NCBI RefSeq assembly: GCF_003606365.2
Contig: NZ_CP031933.2
Span: 62,001 to 126,000, forward strand
DNA: 64,000 nt
Source of the DNA: Companilactobacillus zhachilii
GTDB taxonomy: Bacteria > Bacillota > Bacilli > Lactobacillales > Lactobacillaceae
Direction: 5' to 3'
Shown: in pieces, positions 8,561-17,384 of the stretch
How the letters are laid out: each line of letters opens with the position of its first letter
Position numbering within the stretch: the first letter of the stretch is position 1
The notes under the pieces: model-generated
Told to the model about the DNA's origin: nothing
Seen by the model: only the letters and a program-made list of their open reading frames with translations
The model's database searches: none
Position numbers and translations under genes: made by a program

Positions 8561-8745
8561 CTAGCCGGAAAGAGCAAGAAATTTTGGTCGCTGTGAAGGT
8601 GGCGTTGGCGCTTTAGCGTCTACACCACGGGACGACTTTTGAAATTCGAGCGGTTTTCTCGAAGTTCAAAAGCGAGATTCGAGACCGTTCTTTGGCTCGA
8701 ATCGGTCCCCATAGCGACCAAAATTTCTTGCTCTTGGAGGCGGCA
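8561..8745 (-). repeat. Palindromic element copy 4 (C-B-A orientation)
   Basis: Starts CTAGCCGG and ends GGAGGCGGCA. Outer arms pair GAGCAAGAAATTTTGGTCGCT with AGCGACC...CTTGCTC. Hairpin C is GTGGCG..GGCGCT/AGCGTC..ACACCAC, B CTTTTGAAaTTCGAG/CTCGAAgTTCAAAAG, A GATTCGAG/CTCGAATC. It sits in the 3' untranslated region of the response regulator gene, 18 bp after the stop. Confidence 0.92.
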
Positions 8746-8763
8746 TATTTACAGTACGAAAAC

Positions 8764-9513
8764 TTAAAGTGTTTCTTGAATGATTTTCTTCAATTTTTTC
8801 GATTTACCAATTGAAAACTTTTTAGTCGAACCGTCACTAAAGCCAACCTCTCGAATGGAAAAATCAACGTGATGAATATTTTCAGGATTAATCAAACAGG
8901 AACGACTGATTCGGAATAGGAAGGGGTATTTTTTTTCTAATTCAGTCAGTTTTCCATAAAACTCGAATTGCCCGTTAGTAGAAATAAGATTGAGTCGATG
9001 GGGAATATCGGATGACTCCAAAAAAATGACTTCTGATTTGTCCAAATTATAAACTTGGCTGCCAACTTCAAAGGAAAATCCCTTTTTTTGAACGGTACGT
9101 GTTTCATCAATTATCTGTTTAGCATAATCTAGTGTTTCATACAATTCTTGGCGATAATCGTCTAAAGGTTGATCTTTCTCGATAAAATCTAGTGCTGCCA
9201 CTTTGCGTTTTAATGTTAGTGGAGCCAATTCGTCATGGGTAGTTACGAAAATAATTTCTGCTTGAACGTCTTTTTGACGAATGATCTCTGCCAATTGAAT
9301 GCCATCGATGTCAGCCTGTAAATCAATATCAAGAAAGTAAATTCCTCTTTGGGGTTCAGCTTCATTAAGATAGTTAACGACTTGTTGAGGTTTAGATGCC
9401 TGGAGTTCCACTTTAAAAAGATTACTGTGAAATAAAATATAATTTTCAATCAATTTATTTAGTTGTTGTAGTTGAATTTGGTTATCTTCGCAAATGATGA
9501 TAGGGTAGCTCAT
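8764..9513 (-). CDS. LytTR-family response regulator (AgrA/PlnC type)
   Basis: 249 residues. The receiver domain (1-125) has acidic ED at 9-10 and the phospho-acceptor Asp62 in FLDIDL. The LytTR DNA-binding domain (about 140-249) has the typical LESSDIPHRL and FRISRSCLINPENI stretches. It would bind the TTCAGGA direct repeats found at four promoters here, including that of its own operon. Start chosen at MSYPII with AAGGAGGTAATCAAATG; the stop of the upstream kinase overlaps this ATG as ATGA, so translation is coupled. Last gene of a three-gene operon. Confidence 0.9.
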   Translation of the reverse strand: MSYPIIICEDNQIQLQQLNKLIENYILFHSNLFKVELQASKPQQVVNYLNEAEPQRGIYFLDIDLQADIDGIQLAEIIRQKDVQAEIIFVTTHDELAPLTLKRKVAALDFIEKDQPLDDYRQELYETLDYAKQIIDETRTVQKKGFSFEVGSQVYNLDKSEVIFLESSDIPHRLNLISTNGQFEFYGKLTELEKKYPFLFRISRSCLINPENIHHVDFSIREVGFSDGSTKKFSIGKSKKLKKIIQETL

Positions 9514-10790
9514 TTGATTACCTCCTTGGTAATTAGTGTGATGTGTAGACGAAACCATTTAGCATTTTTACTGTGTTGGATAAAAATATTCGAGTATTTT
9601 TTCTTTAAATCTTTAATCTGAAGCAGTTCTAAATAATCCTTTGAACGTTCAGTAGTCGGTAAGTTGGCTAAAGAATTGTTGATTAAAAATGCTAACTGCC
9701 GGTCTTCCTTGGTGATAGCCAGTTGAATCTGACCGTGTTCTTGTCGCTTGGTGAAATGAATGGCGTTATCAATTGCCTGGTCCAAAAGTTTAATCAAGTC
9801 CAAATCGTTCATCGGTAAATTATTCAATTCATCGGTACAACTGAAAGAACATTTAATGTTTTTTTGATTGATAGTATTGAGTTTATTGATAAAAAGACTT
9901 TTTAAGTAAGGATTCTTAACATTATTGAGATCCTGATATAAATCCATTGATAAATTATTTAAATAATCGTCTGAATAATTCTCTAAATTGTCCAAGGCCT
10001 GATTCATGGCGGTGTAATCTTGTTCAGCAGCAACCGTTTTCAGACTGAAAAGTAAATTTTTATAATCATGTTTAAAATGACGTAATTTTAATTGATCGTG
10101 CTCGAGTTGGTCGGTGTACATTTTGAGATTTTTAACTTGTTCTTCAGAAAATCGGTCACGATAAATTTTTAATTGGCGTCGTCGGGTAATTGTGAAAACA
10201 ACGATAATAAAAAGACACTGTAAAATAATAAATCCGAAGATTCCCATAATTAGTGGAGCATAAGTCCGAAAATTTTGAGTTAATTTCAAAAATAAGAAAC
10301 AAATGATGTAGATATATCCTAGTACAATGCTGGTCATAGGATTTTGCCGTGATTGGAAGAAGTCATTGAGTTTAAAATAATTGTAAAAATAGACGAATGT
10401 GATGGATAAGATGAATTCGACAAGACTAATAATTAGGTTAAATCCGTACGAAACGATGTTGGAATTGGGGAAATAATGCATGAGAAGGGGGCTTGGTAAA
10501 ATAAAAGCCCAGAATTTTACGAGGAAACTCACTAAGATGATATTAATTAAATAATAATCAAACTTTTGGTCTGGCCAAAGGACTAAATAAATTAAGATGG
10601 CGATTAGTAAATTGGCGTATCCGCTTAGCAAAATATTTAAAATAACTGAGAGCAACCACAATAAGGCAAAACTAAACGTTTGCCGCTGAATTGATAACTT
10701 TGAATGATAAATTAACATGAATACGTAGTAAAAGATTCCCCAAGCCAAGCAAATACGTAATAAATGCGGCCCTGTTATAAATAAATTCAT
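9510..10790 (-). CDS. AgrC-type sensor kinase 1: His present, ATP-binding G-box lost
   Basis: 426 residues. About 200 N-terminal residues form six or so membrane helices of the peptide-sensing HPK10 subfamily. A coiled linker leads to the phospho-acceptor motif FKHDYKN with His241. The N-box keeps DNAI (341-344). The G-box, GLGL in its neighbour, reads YLEL (386-389), and the ATP lid is about ten residues shorter. It should accept phosphate but probably cannot bind ATP normally. It lies downstream of kinase 2 and overlaps the regulator gene by 4 bp. Confidence 0.85.
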   Translation of the reverse strand: MNLFITGPHLLRICLAWGIFYYVFMLIYHSKLSIQRQTFSFALLWLLSVILNILLSGYANLLIAILIYLVLWPDQKFDYYLINIILVSFLVKFWAFILPSPLLMHYFPNSNIVSYGFNLIISLVEFILSITFVYFYNYFKLNDFFQSRQNPMTSIVLGYIYIICFLFLKLTQNFRTYAPLIMGIFGFIILQCLFIIVVFTITRRRQLKIYRDRFSEEQVKNLKMYTDQLEHDQLKLRHFKHDYKNLLFSLKTVAAEQDYTAMNQALDNLENYSDDYLNNLSMDLYQDLNNVKNPYLKSLFINKLNTINQKNIKCSFSCTDELNNLPMNDLDLIKLLDQAIDNAIHFTKRQEHGQIQLAITKEDRQLAFLINNSLANLPTTERSKDYLELLQIKDLKKKYSNIFIQHSKNAKWFRLHITLITKEVIK

Positions 10791-10804
10791 AAAGACTCCC
10801 CAAA

Positions 10805-12100
10805 TTATTTAGTAATAACGATACTAAGGTTAAACCATTGGTTATTTTTTCGGTATTGAACGAAAAGGTTAGGATATTTTCGCTTGATGTCCTGCACATT
10901 AACTAAACCTAATCCGGAATGATGTTTTTTAGTAGTGAAACCTTCTTGCATCATTTCCGTTACATCAGCTTGATTAGAAGTAGTGTTATTGATGACAAAA
11001 GATAGTTGCGCAGTTTCCTCAATAATTGCGATTTGGATTTCTCCATTAGTTTGTTTCTTCGTCGCTTCGATGGCGTTATCGATCGAAATTCCCAGCAATC
11101 TGACTAAATCGAAAATATTAATGAAGCCATCACTAACTACATCTCGGCATTCAAAATGACATTCAATTTGATTTTGGTGAATTAAAGTTAGTTTACTGAT
11201 CAATAAACTTTTCAAATACGGATTTTGAACATTGTTGAGATCTTTAAATAGTTGCATCGAAATATTATCAAAATAACTATTAGAATAATCTTCCAGTGTG
11301 CCTAGGGATGTCTGCATTTGTTGAAAATCGCCAGTTTTAGCAATCTCCTTTAACCCAGCAATCGTACCCTTATAGTTGCGTTCAAAGCCTCGGAGTTTAA
11401 TTTGGTCATGTTCTAGTTGGTCGGTATACATTTTGAGGTTTTTTAATTGTTCCTTAGTTAATTCACGAGTATAAGTTTGTCGTTGTGTTTGGTTACCCTT
11501 TAGGAAAATAATGACGATAAAAATGCACTGAATCAAAATGAACAGCATGATGCTTGAAATTAAATCAGAATAGGCTTGATAATGCTGAATAATACGCATA
11601 AAGAGAAAAATAACAATAAAGAGATAACCGATTAATAAGCCGAATAAAGCGGACTTAGCAATGTTCCAATTCTCTTCGATGTTGAATTTCTCATACAAGT
11701 AAATAAGAGTGATTGAAATAGCAAGTTGTACTAGCAGATTAACGATAATGAACAAGATACTGCCCCAGACGGTTTTGGTGGAAATGTTTTGATTATCAAA
11801 GAGGATAATTATCGGATTGGCCAGAGTTTCTGAAATTAGTTTAATTAGTGAACTCAAAAGGATGGAATTTATTAAAAGTAACTTATCCTTGTTGTGCCAT
11901 TGAAATAATAAGAAAAGAACAGCGATATTAATAAAGTAGCCGTAATTTGGCAAAAGAAAATCTAGAACGACCAATAAAATTAAGGTGATTCCTAAAAAGT
12001 AGTTTTTAGAAATATGAGCGAGATGACTGAAGACGAATAGGAAAATTAAGCAGGAAAAAAATAAGCCAATTTCGTAAACAATTGGATCTACATATATCAT
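10805..12100 (-). CDS. AgrC-type sensor kinase 2: G-box present, phospho-acceptor His missing
   Basis: 431 residues, alignable with kinase 1 without gaps over the first 340 positions. It has the same polytopic N-terminus and linker NLKMYTDQLEHDQ. The acceptor motif reads FERNYKG, with Arg241 in place of His. The catalytic half looks intact: DNAIEATKK (341-349) and the G-box SGLGL (395-399). Alone it cannot autophosphorylate in the standard way. First gene of the operon, preceded by direct repeats that point to autoregulation. Confidence 0.85.
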   Translation of the reverse strand: MIYVDPIVYEIGLFFSCLIFLFVFSHLAHISKNYFLGITLILLVVLDFLLPNYGYFINIAVLFLLFQWHNKDKLLLINSILLSSLIKLISETLANPIIILFDNQNISTKTVWGSILFIIVNLLVQLAISITLIYLYEKFNIEENWNIAKSALFGLLIGYLFIVIFLFMRIIQHYQAYSDLISSIMLFILIQCIFIVIIFLKGNQTQRQTYTRELTKEQLKNLKMYTDQLEHDQIKLRGFERNYKGTIAGLKEIAKTGDFQQMQTSLGTLEDYSNSYFDNISMQLFKDLNNVQNPYLKSLLISKLTLIHQNQIECHFECRDVVSDGFINIFDLVRLLGISIDNAIEATKKQTNGEIQIAIIEETAQLSFVINNTTSNQADVTEMMQEGFTTKKHHSGLGLVNVQDIKRKYPNLFVQYRKNNQWFNLSIVITK

Positions 12101-12135
12101 TTTTTCGCCCCCTAATAACCTATCTTGATATATTA

Positions 12136-12232
12136 ATTATCACATACAAGTTGAGAATAAAAATAAAGATATCGTGAAACAAGAAAATTTGTTCCTGAAA
12201 TCGTTCAGGAAGAAAAACAGAGTGTTTCAAGA
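12136..12232. promoter_or_regulatory. Shared divergent control region: two direct-repeat promoters and an inverted repeat
   Basis: Towards the kinases (minus strand): TTTCAGGA and TTTCACGA 21 bp apart, then 30 bp to GATAAT (within TGTGATAAT). Towards the 70-residue ORF (plus strand): TTCAGGA (12204-12210) and TTCAAGA (12226-12232), 22 bp apart, then 30 bp to TATCTT (12263-12268). A perfect inverted repeat TTCCTGAA-atcg-TTCAGGAA (12192-12211) lies between. I infer binding of the LytTR regulator. Confidence 0.75.
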
Positions 12233-12300
12233 TATTTTGCTTCAAGTCAATTTTGCGGATGCTATCTTAAAGTCAAGAAGTAAGAAAGGAAGCGTTTCAA

Positions 12301-12513
12301 ATGATTTGGAATTATATCTTAGGTCTTGTCGCCATCGTTTTTGGAATTTATCAGGCAATAAACTCAGTTAAATATGTAAAAATATTGCAACAACATGGTA
12401 ATAAAACGACATCCAACTTTTCCGCCATAGCGGTTTGGTACAGCTTGATTTTTGGTATTGGATTTCTAATTGTTGGCGTTTTTTTATTCGTGCTTAAAAA
12501 TCCATTATTTTAA
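12301..12513 (+). CDS. Small two-helix membrane protein
   Basis: 70 residues (MIWNYILGLVAIVFGIYQAINS...) with two membrane helices at about 4-20 and 48-66 and a short basic loop between. It resembles the protein at 19443-19631 in size and layout (IxLGIYQ, a Tyr/Lys-rich loop, second helix GVFxF), so the two may be related. AGGAAG ribosome binding site. It is read from the direct-repeat promoter and followed 14 bp later by the immunity-like gene. A small immunity or signalling role is a guess. Confidence 0.6.
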   Translation: MIWNYILGLVAIVFGIYQAINSVKYVKILQQHGNKTTSNFSAIAVWYSLIFGIGFLIVGVFLFVLKNPLF

Positions 12514-12527
12514 AAGGGAGATAAAAA

Positions 12528-12881
12528 ATGGCTAAAAATAGCAATATTACAGAAGAAGCCAAAAAATACATTCATAATTTGTATGACTCATTAATGGAAC
12601 GTCCTGAAAAATCGAGTCATTTATTGAATATTACGGATGTGCTTAAGCAAGTTTATCTAAAAATTGATAAAGCAAAAGATCCAGCCGTTTTGATAAGTCG
12701 GTTAGTGAAGTATATTTATGTTGAAGGATTCAGTCGTATTAACTTGTCAAAAGACGAGGAGAAAGACTTAATTGAATTGGGCAATCTATCAAAGAGTGCC
12801 AGTTGGAATGGTATGAATCAGGGCGATTTTAACGATAAATCACAATTTTACAGTTTTAAGGAACAAATGCCTCAAAGATAA
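12528..12881 (+). CDS. Bacteriocin-immunity-like protein
   Basis: 117 residues, soluble and helical. The stretch VLISRLVKYIYVEGFSRINLSKDE and the C-terminal end FNDKSQFYSF match what I know of lactobacillar bacteriocin-immunity proteins, which protect from class II bacteriocins. GGGAG ribosome binding site. It is probably co-transcribed with the 70-residue membrane protein from the LytTR-type promoter. No bacteriocin gene is visible, so it may act as orphan immunity. Moderate confidence. Confidence 0.6.
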   Translation: MAKNSNITEEAKKYIHNLYDSLMERPEKSSHLLNITDVLKQVYLKIDKAKDPAVLISRLVKYIYVEGFSRINLSKDEEKDLIELGNLSKSASWNGMNQGDFNDKSQFYSFKEQMPQR

Positions 12882-12893
12882 GTGTGTTTTGAT

Positions 12894-13074
12894 GCCGCCT
12901 CTGGGTGCAAGAAATGTTGGCGCTGTGGGGACTGATTGGAGCCGGAGCGCGGTCTCCAATCTCGATTTTGAACTTCGCAAAGTACACGAATTTCAAAATT
13001 CGTCCCGTGGTGTAATGGCTGAAGCCATTACACCACCTGCACTGCTGCCAACATTTCTTGCACCCAGAGGCTGG
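12894..13074 (+). repeat. Palindromic element copy 5 (A-B-C orientation)
   Basis: Ends GCCGCCTCTGGG and CCCAGAGGCTGG. Hairpin A is GATTGGAG/CTCCAATC with a 12-nt loop, B TTTTGAAcTTCG/CGAAtTTCAAAA, C GTGGTGTAATGGCT/AGCCATTACACCAC (perfect). It lies between the convergent genes ending at 12881 and 13210. The open reading frame crossing it is an artefact of the repeat. Confidence 0.92.
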
Positions 13075-13143
13075 GGTATTAGTAATCTTTAATGTGACGT
13101 ATTTAAACTATAAAAAATATGATTGGAATATAATTCCAAGGAA

Positions 13144-13187
13144 ATAGGGTAGATAAATTTAATTTCAATTTATCTACCCTATTTTTG
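13144..13187 (+). terminator. Intrinsic terminator
   Basis: TAGGGTAGATAAATT and AATTTATCTACCCTA form a long stem, followed by TTTTT. It lies downstream of palindromic copy 5 and ends the plus-strand operon. Confidence 0.8.
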
Positions 13188-13209
13188 GTACTGCAGGTTT
13201 AAAAAATAG

Positions 13210-13821
13210 TTACATCACAGCATCATCTTTTATTTGTTCATCAATAAGCGTTTTAACTTCACTGGAGATATTGAGTTCATTGAAACTGAAGTCTTTCAGA
13301 AAAATATGTAGTTTGGCCAGTGTTTTTTGGGGATGTTTAACGTAATCGCGGGAAATGTCTAGGTCAATAATTTGCTTATCTTTCATTGTTAGTCTGACTT
13401 TAATGGGTTCATTGATCATCAAGAACAAGTTGTACATAAAGCCACCTTCTTCGGACAGAATCAATTCTGAAGATAAGGAGGGATTATGTTGTGGCAATCC
13501 AATAATAGCCACACGCTGAATATCCTTTTTCCTAATGACTTTGATGGGAGCTTTGAAGGGAAGTAATAGTGCTAAAAGTCGATTGTGTAACGCTTTGATA
13601 TCGTTATAACGGATAAAATAATTGCTTGATTCCCAATAGTTAAAGATAATTGGTAAAACTAAAAAATAATGACCAAGTAACAAAATAAAAAAAATGATTC
13701 CACCAATTTGTATCCCTAATGTTCGAGAGATATTCAGTCCGAAGATAGAGCCGATAATTACGCCAATAAGCATACTAATACAGATAGGACGATAGGAAAC
13801 TTTTTTACCAAATTTAATCAT
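13210..13821 (-). CDS. FGKK-family membrane protein, paralogue 4
   Basis: 203 residues starting MIKFGKKVSYRPICIS, with two hydrophobic segments (about 13-55) and the family blocks YWESSNYFIRYNDI, IRKKDIQRVAIIG, MINEPIKVRL, SRDYVKHPQKTLAKL. It is the most divergent of the FGKK-started copies, with a longer acidic tail. It is divergent from the GntR-type regulator gene. I saw neither the TTCAGGA repeats nor the GTGCGTGCAT motif upstream. Function unknown. Confidence 0.65.
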   Translation of the reverse strand: MIKFGKKVSYRPICISMLIGVIIGSIFGLNISRTLGIQIGGIIFFILLLGHYFLVLPIIFNYWESSNYFIRYNDIKALHNRLLALLLPFKAPIKVIRKKDIQRVAIIGLPQHNPSLSSELILSEEGGFMYNLFLMINEPIKVRLTMKDKQIIDLDISRDYVKHPQKTLAKLHIFLKDFSFNELNISSEVKTLIDEQIKDDAVM

Positions 13822-13984
13822 GATACGTCAGTTCTTTCATATCAGATCCATTCCCAATTTGTTTTAATATAGCATGGTTGTAGTCCCAGCTAGATATAAA
13901 AGGGCTGTTACATTTCGTATGCTTATAAAAATTTAAATAAAATAATCGTCGTTAATTAGTTGCTTTTTTTTGATGTCCGTTATA

Positions 13985-14006
13985 CTGTATTAGTGTACTA
14001 GAACAG
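13985..14006 (+). promoter_or_regulatory. Putative operator of the GntR/YtrA-type regulator
   Basis: A 22-bp dyad CTGTatTAGTg/tACTAgaACAG lies just upstream of the regulator gene and overlaps a -10-like TATACT (13981-13986). YtrA-type regulators bind similar dyads at their own promoters. Confidence 0.55.
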
Positions 14007-14018
14007 TCAGAGGGTGAA

Positions 14019-14396
14019 ATGATGGAATATATAGATAACATACCTATTTACCTCCAAATCAAGGATATCTTGTACCGTAAAATTATTAGTAATGAATATG
14101 AATTAGGTTCACAACTGCCTTCTGTTAGACAGTTAGCCGTTCAATTTTCAGCTAATTCTAATACCGTTCAAAAATCGCTTAAGGAAATGACGGAAGAAAA
14201 TGTCATTCTTCCCCAAAGAGGTAAGGGTAATTTCGTAACTGAAGATCCAGCAATTATCGAAATGCTAAAAGAGCATATTGTTAAAGAAATGTTTGATGCG
14301 ACTTATGACAAGTTACATTCATTGAACATGGACGATGTAGAGATAGTGAATAGTTTCAATAGATATATTAAGCAGCGGGAGGCCAGCAATGGGTAA
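14019..14396 (+). CDS. GntR-family regulator, YtrA subfamily
   Basis: 125 residues. An N-terminal winged helix (about 8-75: IPIYLQIKDILYRKII, LPSVRQLAVQFSANSNTVQKSLKEM, RGKGNFV) is followed by only a short helical tail, as in YtrA-type repressors of ABC transporters induced by cell-envelope stress. It would repress the operon it starts. A dyad operator is visible upstream. It overlaps the next ATPase gene by 8 bp. The start at 14022 (second ATG) is also possible. Confidence 0.85.
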   Translation: MMEYIDNIPIYLQIKDILYRKIISNEYELGSQLPSVRQLAVQFSANSNTVQKSLKEMTEENVILPQRGKGNFVTEDPAIIEMLKEHIVKEMFDATYDKLHSLNMDDVEIVNSFNRYIKQREASNG

Positions 14397-15117
14397 AGTT
14401 TTAGCAATTAATGATTTGAATTATAAAAAGAATAATAAGTTAATTTTAAAAAATATTAATTTGCAATTAGATAACGGCAAAATTGTTGGTTTACTCGGTG
14501 CCAATGGGACTGGGAAGACAACTTTGATGCGTTTGATTTCTGGAGTTAAAGCTAAGAATTATGGGCAAATCATGGTTGCCGGAATTGACGGAAAAGCAGC
14601 TCGAAAGTCCTGTGTCAGCATGACTTATCCGTTAGATGGATTTCGAAAAGGAATCGGTGAAAAAAACACTAAAGTTAAAGATGTGGTGAAATTTTATATT
14701 GATATTTATCCAGATTTTTCACTTGAAAAATACCAAGCAATGGCAAAATACTTAGAAATTTCCTGTGATGAAAAGTTAGCTAATCTTTCGACCGGAACAA
14801 GTGAAAAGTTAGTTATTGCGTTAGCCTTGGCAAGACAAGTTCCGCTTTATTTATTAGATGAACCCTTAAATGGGGTTGATATTATGGCACGGAAGAAAAT
14901 CATTAAAAGCATTATTCAATGGAAGGGTGATGATTCAACAATTATCATCAGTTCCCACTACGTTAAGGAAATATCGAGTCTGTTGGATGATGTGGTCATT
15001 TTAAAGGACCAAACAATTTACCAAATGTGTTCAGTTGAGGATATTCAAACGAAATATCATCTGGGAATTGAAGAGTATTATGAGAAAGTTTACGAAGGGG
15101 GTCTTGAGAATGAGTAG
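14389..15117 (+). CDS. ABC transporter ATPase (YtrB-like) 1
   Basis: 242 residues. Walker A GANGTGKTT, signature LSTGTSEKL in place of LSGGQ as usual for this subfamily, Walker B LYLLDEPLNGVD and the His switch SSHYVKE are all present. It powers the membrane protein encoded next, whose ATG overlaps the end of this gene. The pair resembles envelope-stress or antimicrobial-peptide exporters controlled by YtrA-like repressors. Substrate unknown. Confidence 0.85.
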   Translation: MGKVLAINDLNYKKNNKLILKNINLQLDNGKIVGLLGANGTGKTTLMRLISGVKAKNYGQIMVAGIDGKAARKSCVSMTYPLDGFRKGIGEKNTKVKDVVKFYIDIYPDFSLEKYQAMAKYLEISCDEKLANLSTGTSEKLVIALALARQVPLYLLDEPLNGVDIMARKKIIKSIIQWKGDDSTIIISSHYVKEISSLLDDVVILKDQTIYQMCSVEDIQTKYHLGIEEYYEKVYEGGLENE

Positions 15118-15862
15118 TTTAGGACGTTTAAATAAAGAACTTTCCAAAAATAAATTCAAAATAATCAGTTGGATTTTAGGAATACAAATTCTCTTCTCTG
15201 TAGTTTATCAAGGTTGGAAATCTTTCACCTCACCGACTGATGTTACTAGTTTTACAGGTGAAATTTTCGGTGCGGTCATTATTGGTATCGTTATGTTGTC
15301 CATAATAAATGAACGCGTTTATATCAGTGATAAATTTCGTTTGATTCCAATTAGTGATGGAGCGCTTTACTTAAGTAATATGTTGACGTCGGTTCTCGGA
15401 TTAATTTACCTGATTGTTAGTGAAATAGTTATTTACACCGTATCTATAACGGTCTTTCCTAATAAATATGATGATCTTATGGTTAGAAGTTTCAATTCGA
15501 CACAACAATATTTATTCAAGTTCGAAATTTTAGTGGCATTTGTTTTGGGGATTATGGTCGTTTGGGCCGGAGTTACAGCACTTCATTTATTGGTCAATTG
15601 GGTGAATGATTTTCTACCATTCAGAAGTCAAAGTTTTGTCAAAGTAATTGTGGCAGTGGTTGTAGTTTGGTTATTCATGATACCGTTCAACTTTGTGACA
15701 GGTAATGTTTTGAGAATTATAGGATTTAATGACTTGAACAATAGCTTTGCTTCAGTCAATCGAGTGATGTACTCAAGTATGGCGATGATGATCATTTGGA
15801 TTGCTATATTTACAATTATTAATCTCTACTTATTGAATAAAAAAGCTGAAACAGTTAATTAG
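15110..15862 (+). CDS. ABC transporter permease 1 of the YtrA-type operon
   Basis: 250 residues with six predicted membrane segments (IISWILGIQILFSVV, GAVIIGIVMLSII, and so on). All three permeases here share the motif (N)ER/Q(V)x(I/T)S(D/S)xxxRLIPISxxxLYxSNxLTS. The true start is the ATG overlapping the ATPase gene by 8 bp and preceded by AAGGGGGT; the longer frame upstream is in the wrong context. It works with ATPase 1. Confidence 0.8.
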   Translation: MSSLGRLNKELSKNKFKIISWILGIQILFSVVYQGWKSFTSPTDVTSFTGEIFGAVIIGIVMLSIINERVYISDKFRLIPISDGALYLSNMLTSVLGLIYLIVSEIVIYTVSITVFPNKYDDLMVRSFNSTQQYLFKFEILVAFVLGIMVVWAGVTALHLLVNWVNDFLPFRSQSFVKVIVAVVVVWLFMIPFNFVTGNVLRIIGFNDLNNSFASVNRVMYSSMAMMIIWIAIFTIINLYLLNKKAETVN

Positions 15863-15877
15863 GGAGGGGGCATTCAG

Positions 15878-16588
15878 ATGTCAAATTTACTAAAAATTGA
15901 GAATTTAAATTATAAAAAGAATAATAAAGCAATTTTAAAAGATGTTAACTTACAGTTAGACGGTGGCAAAATTGTTGGCTTACTTGGTGAAAATGGTGCC
16001 GGTAAAACGACGTTAATGCGTTTAATAGCCGGGGTTAATTCGTTGCCTGAAGGCGTTATAACGGTTAACGGAGCCACAAAAAAATGTGATATAAAGCTAA
16101 ATGTTAGCTTGAGTGATCAGTTAGGTGGTTTCGGTCGCAATATTAAAATTGGTGACGTTGTTAGATTTTATCAAAATGTTTATCCCGATTTTTCCGAACC
16201 CAAGTATCTAGATATTGCTCAATTTTTGGAACTGGATGAAAGCAAACGACTGTCTGCTCTTTCAACTGGTACAAAAGGAAAATTGATTATTGCTTTAGCT
16301 TTAGCACGGAAAACAAAATTGTATTTATTGGATGAGCCGTTGAGTGGAATCGATAGTATGTCGCGAAAGAAAATCATTAGCAGCATTATTCGTTGGAAGG
16401 ATGATGACTCGACAATTATTATTAGTGATCATTATGTGACGGAAATTGCTAGTTTGTTGGATGATGTGATTATTATTAAGGACCAAACAATTTATCAAGT
16501 CAGTTCAGTTGAAGCAATTCAAGAAAAGTATCATTTGGGTGTCGAAGAATATTATGAACAGGTTTACGAAGGAAGTGTTTCAAAATGA
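15878..16588 (+). CDS. ABC transporter ATPase (YtrB-like) 2
   Basis: 236 residues, a close paralogue of ATPase 1: both start with LNYKKNNKxILK and keep GENGAGKTT, LSTGTKGKL, LYLLDEPLSGID and a conserved His in SDHYVTE. GGGAGGGGG ribosome binding site. It overlaps permease 2 by 4 bp (ATGA). Gene order ATPase-permease-ATPase-permease shows a tandem duplication of a two-gene unit. Confidence 0.85.
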   Translation: MSNLLKIENLNYKKNNKAILKDVNLQLDGGKIVGLLGENGAGKTTLMRLIAGVNSLPEGVITVNGATKKCDIKLNVSLSDQLGGFGRNIKIGDVVRFYQNVYPDFSEPKYLDIAQFLELDESKRLSALSTGTKGKLIIALALARKTKLYLLDEPLSGIDSMSRKKIISSIIRWKDDDSTIIISDHYVTEIASLLDDVIIIKDQTIYQVSSVEAIQEKYHLGVEEYYEQVYEGSVSK

Positions 16589-17346
16589 CTGAATTTAGAG
16601 GTTTAGTTAGAAATTTAATGAGTGAAAAATGGCGAATGATGAATTGGATTATTATCGTTGATCTAATTTTTCTGGTAGTTATTGATTTATTACGATTCTT
16701 CACTAATGGTTGGAATGTGAGTTTGATATCTGAATATTCCGTTAATGTATTTTACTTCAGTGTGGTAATTGCTAATTTTGTTGGTTTTATTTTGATTTCA
16801 CGTAGTAATGAACAAGTGTTTACCAGCAATAATTATCGCCTGATTCCTGTATCGGATACTAAATTATATTTCAGTAATATTCTCACAACTTTTTTTGCAT
16901 TTACGTATCTTCAAATTATTGAGGCTGTCATTGGAAATATCATTTACTTTGCTAGTGGGACAACTAAATTTGATAATTCATCAATGAATATTTTGACCTT
17001 TTTCCAAATTACGCTTTTAATAATTTTCAGCACAATTTTACTTTGGACAGCTATTACAGTAATTCATTTCCTAATGAACTGGATTAGTGCCTTTCTACCT
17101 TTTGCTCGCCAGAAGTTTGTTAGTTTTATTCTCTATATTGTTACTGCAATGGTAGGGGTGGGAATTTTCAATGTGACAACTGCTAAATTCTTTGAAATGG
17201 TTTATAGCAATTCACAAGGTAATGTTAGTTTGCATCAATTAAGCAATGTTATTTGGTTGATTTTAGGCATTATATTTGCTTGGATTGCAATTTTCACAGT
17301 ATTAAACATCTATCTCTTAAAGAGATGGACCGAAACAATTCGCTAA
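16585..17346 (+). CDS. ABC transporter permease 2 of the YtrA-type operon
   Basis: 253 residues with six hydrophobic segments and the shared block SNEQVFTSNNYRLIPVSDTKLYFSN. It pairs with ATPase 2 through an ATGA overlap. The end KRWTETIR resembles KKAETVN and KNQAETDR of the two other permeases, so all three descend from one gene. Confidence 0.8.
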   Translation: MTEFRGLVRNLMSEKWRMMNWIIIVDLIFLVVIDLLRFFTNGWNVSLISEYSVNVFYFSVVIANFVGFILISRSNEQVFTSNNYRLIPVSDTKLYFSNILTTFFAFTYLQIIEAVIGNIIYFASGTTKFDNSSMNILTFFQITLLIIFSTILLWTAITVIHFLMNWISAFLPFARQKFVSFILYIVTAMVGVGIFNVTTAKFFEMVYSNSQGNVSLHQLSNVIWLILGIIFAWIAIFTVLNIYLLKRWTETIR

Positions 17347-17384
17347 AGACATTACAAAATAATGACTAGGGATGGTCCGTTAAT

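Noticed and set aside
12174..12371. 65-codon frame upstream of the 70-residue protein as a possible pheromone precursor
   Set aside because: It starts inside the operator repeats on a non-ATG codon, has no leader signature and overlaps the better-supported gene at 12301.
12889..13092. Open reading frames inside the palindromic elements (also in copies 9, 10, 11 and 12)
   Set aside because: They follow the repeat sequence and change length between copies. They have no ribosome binding site and exist only because the arms are complementary.
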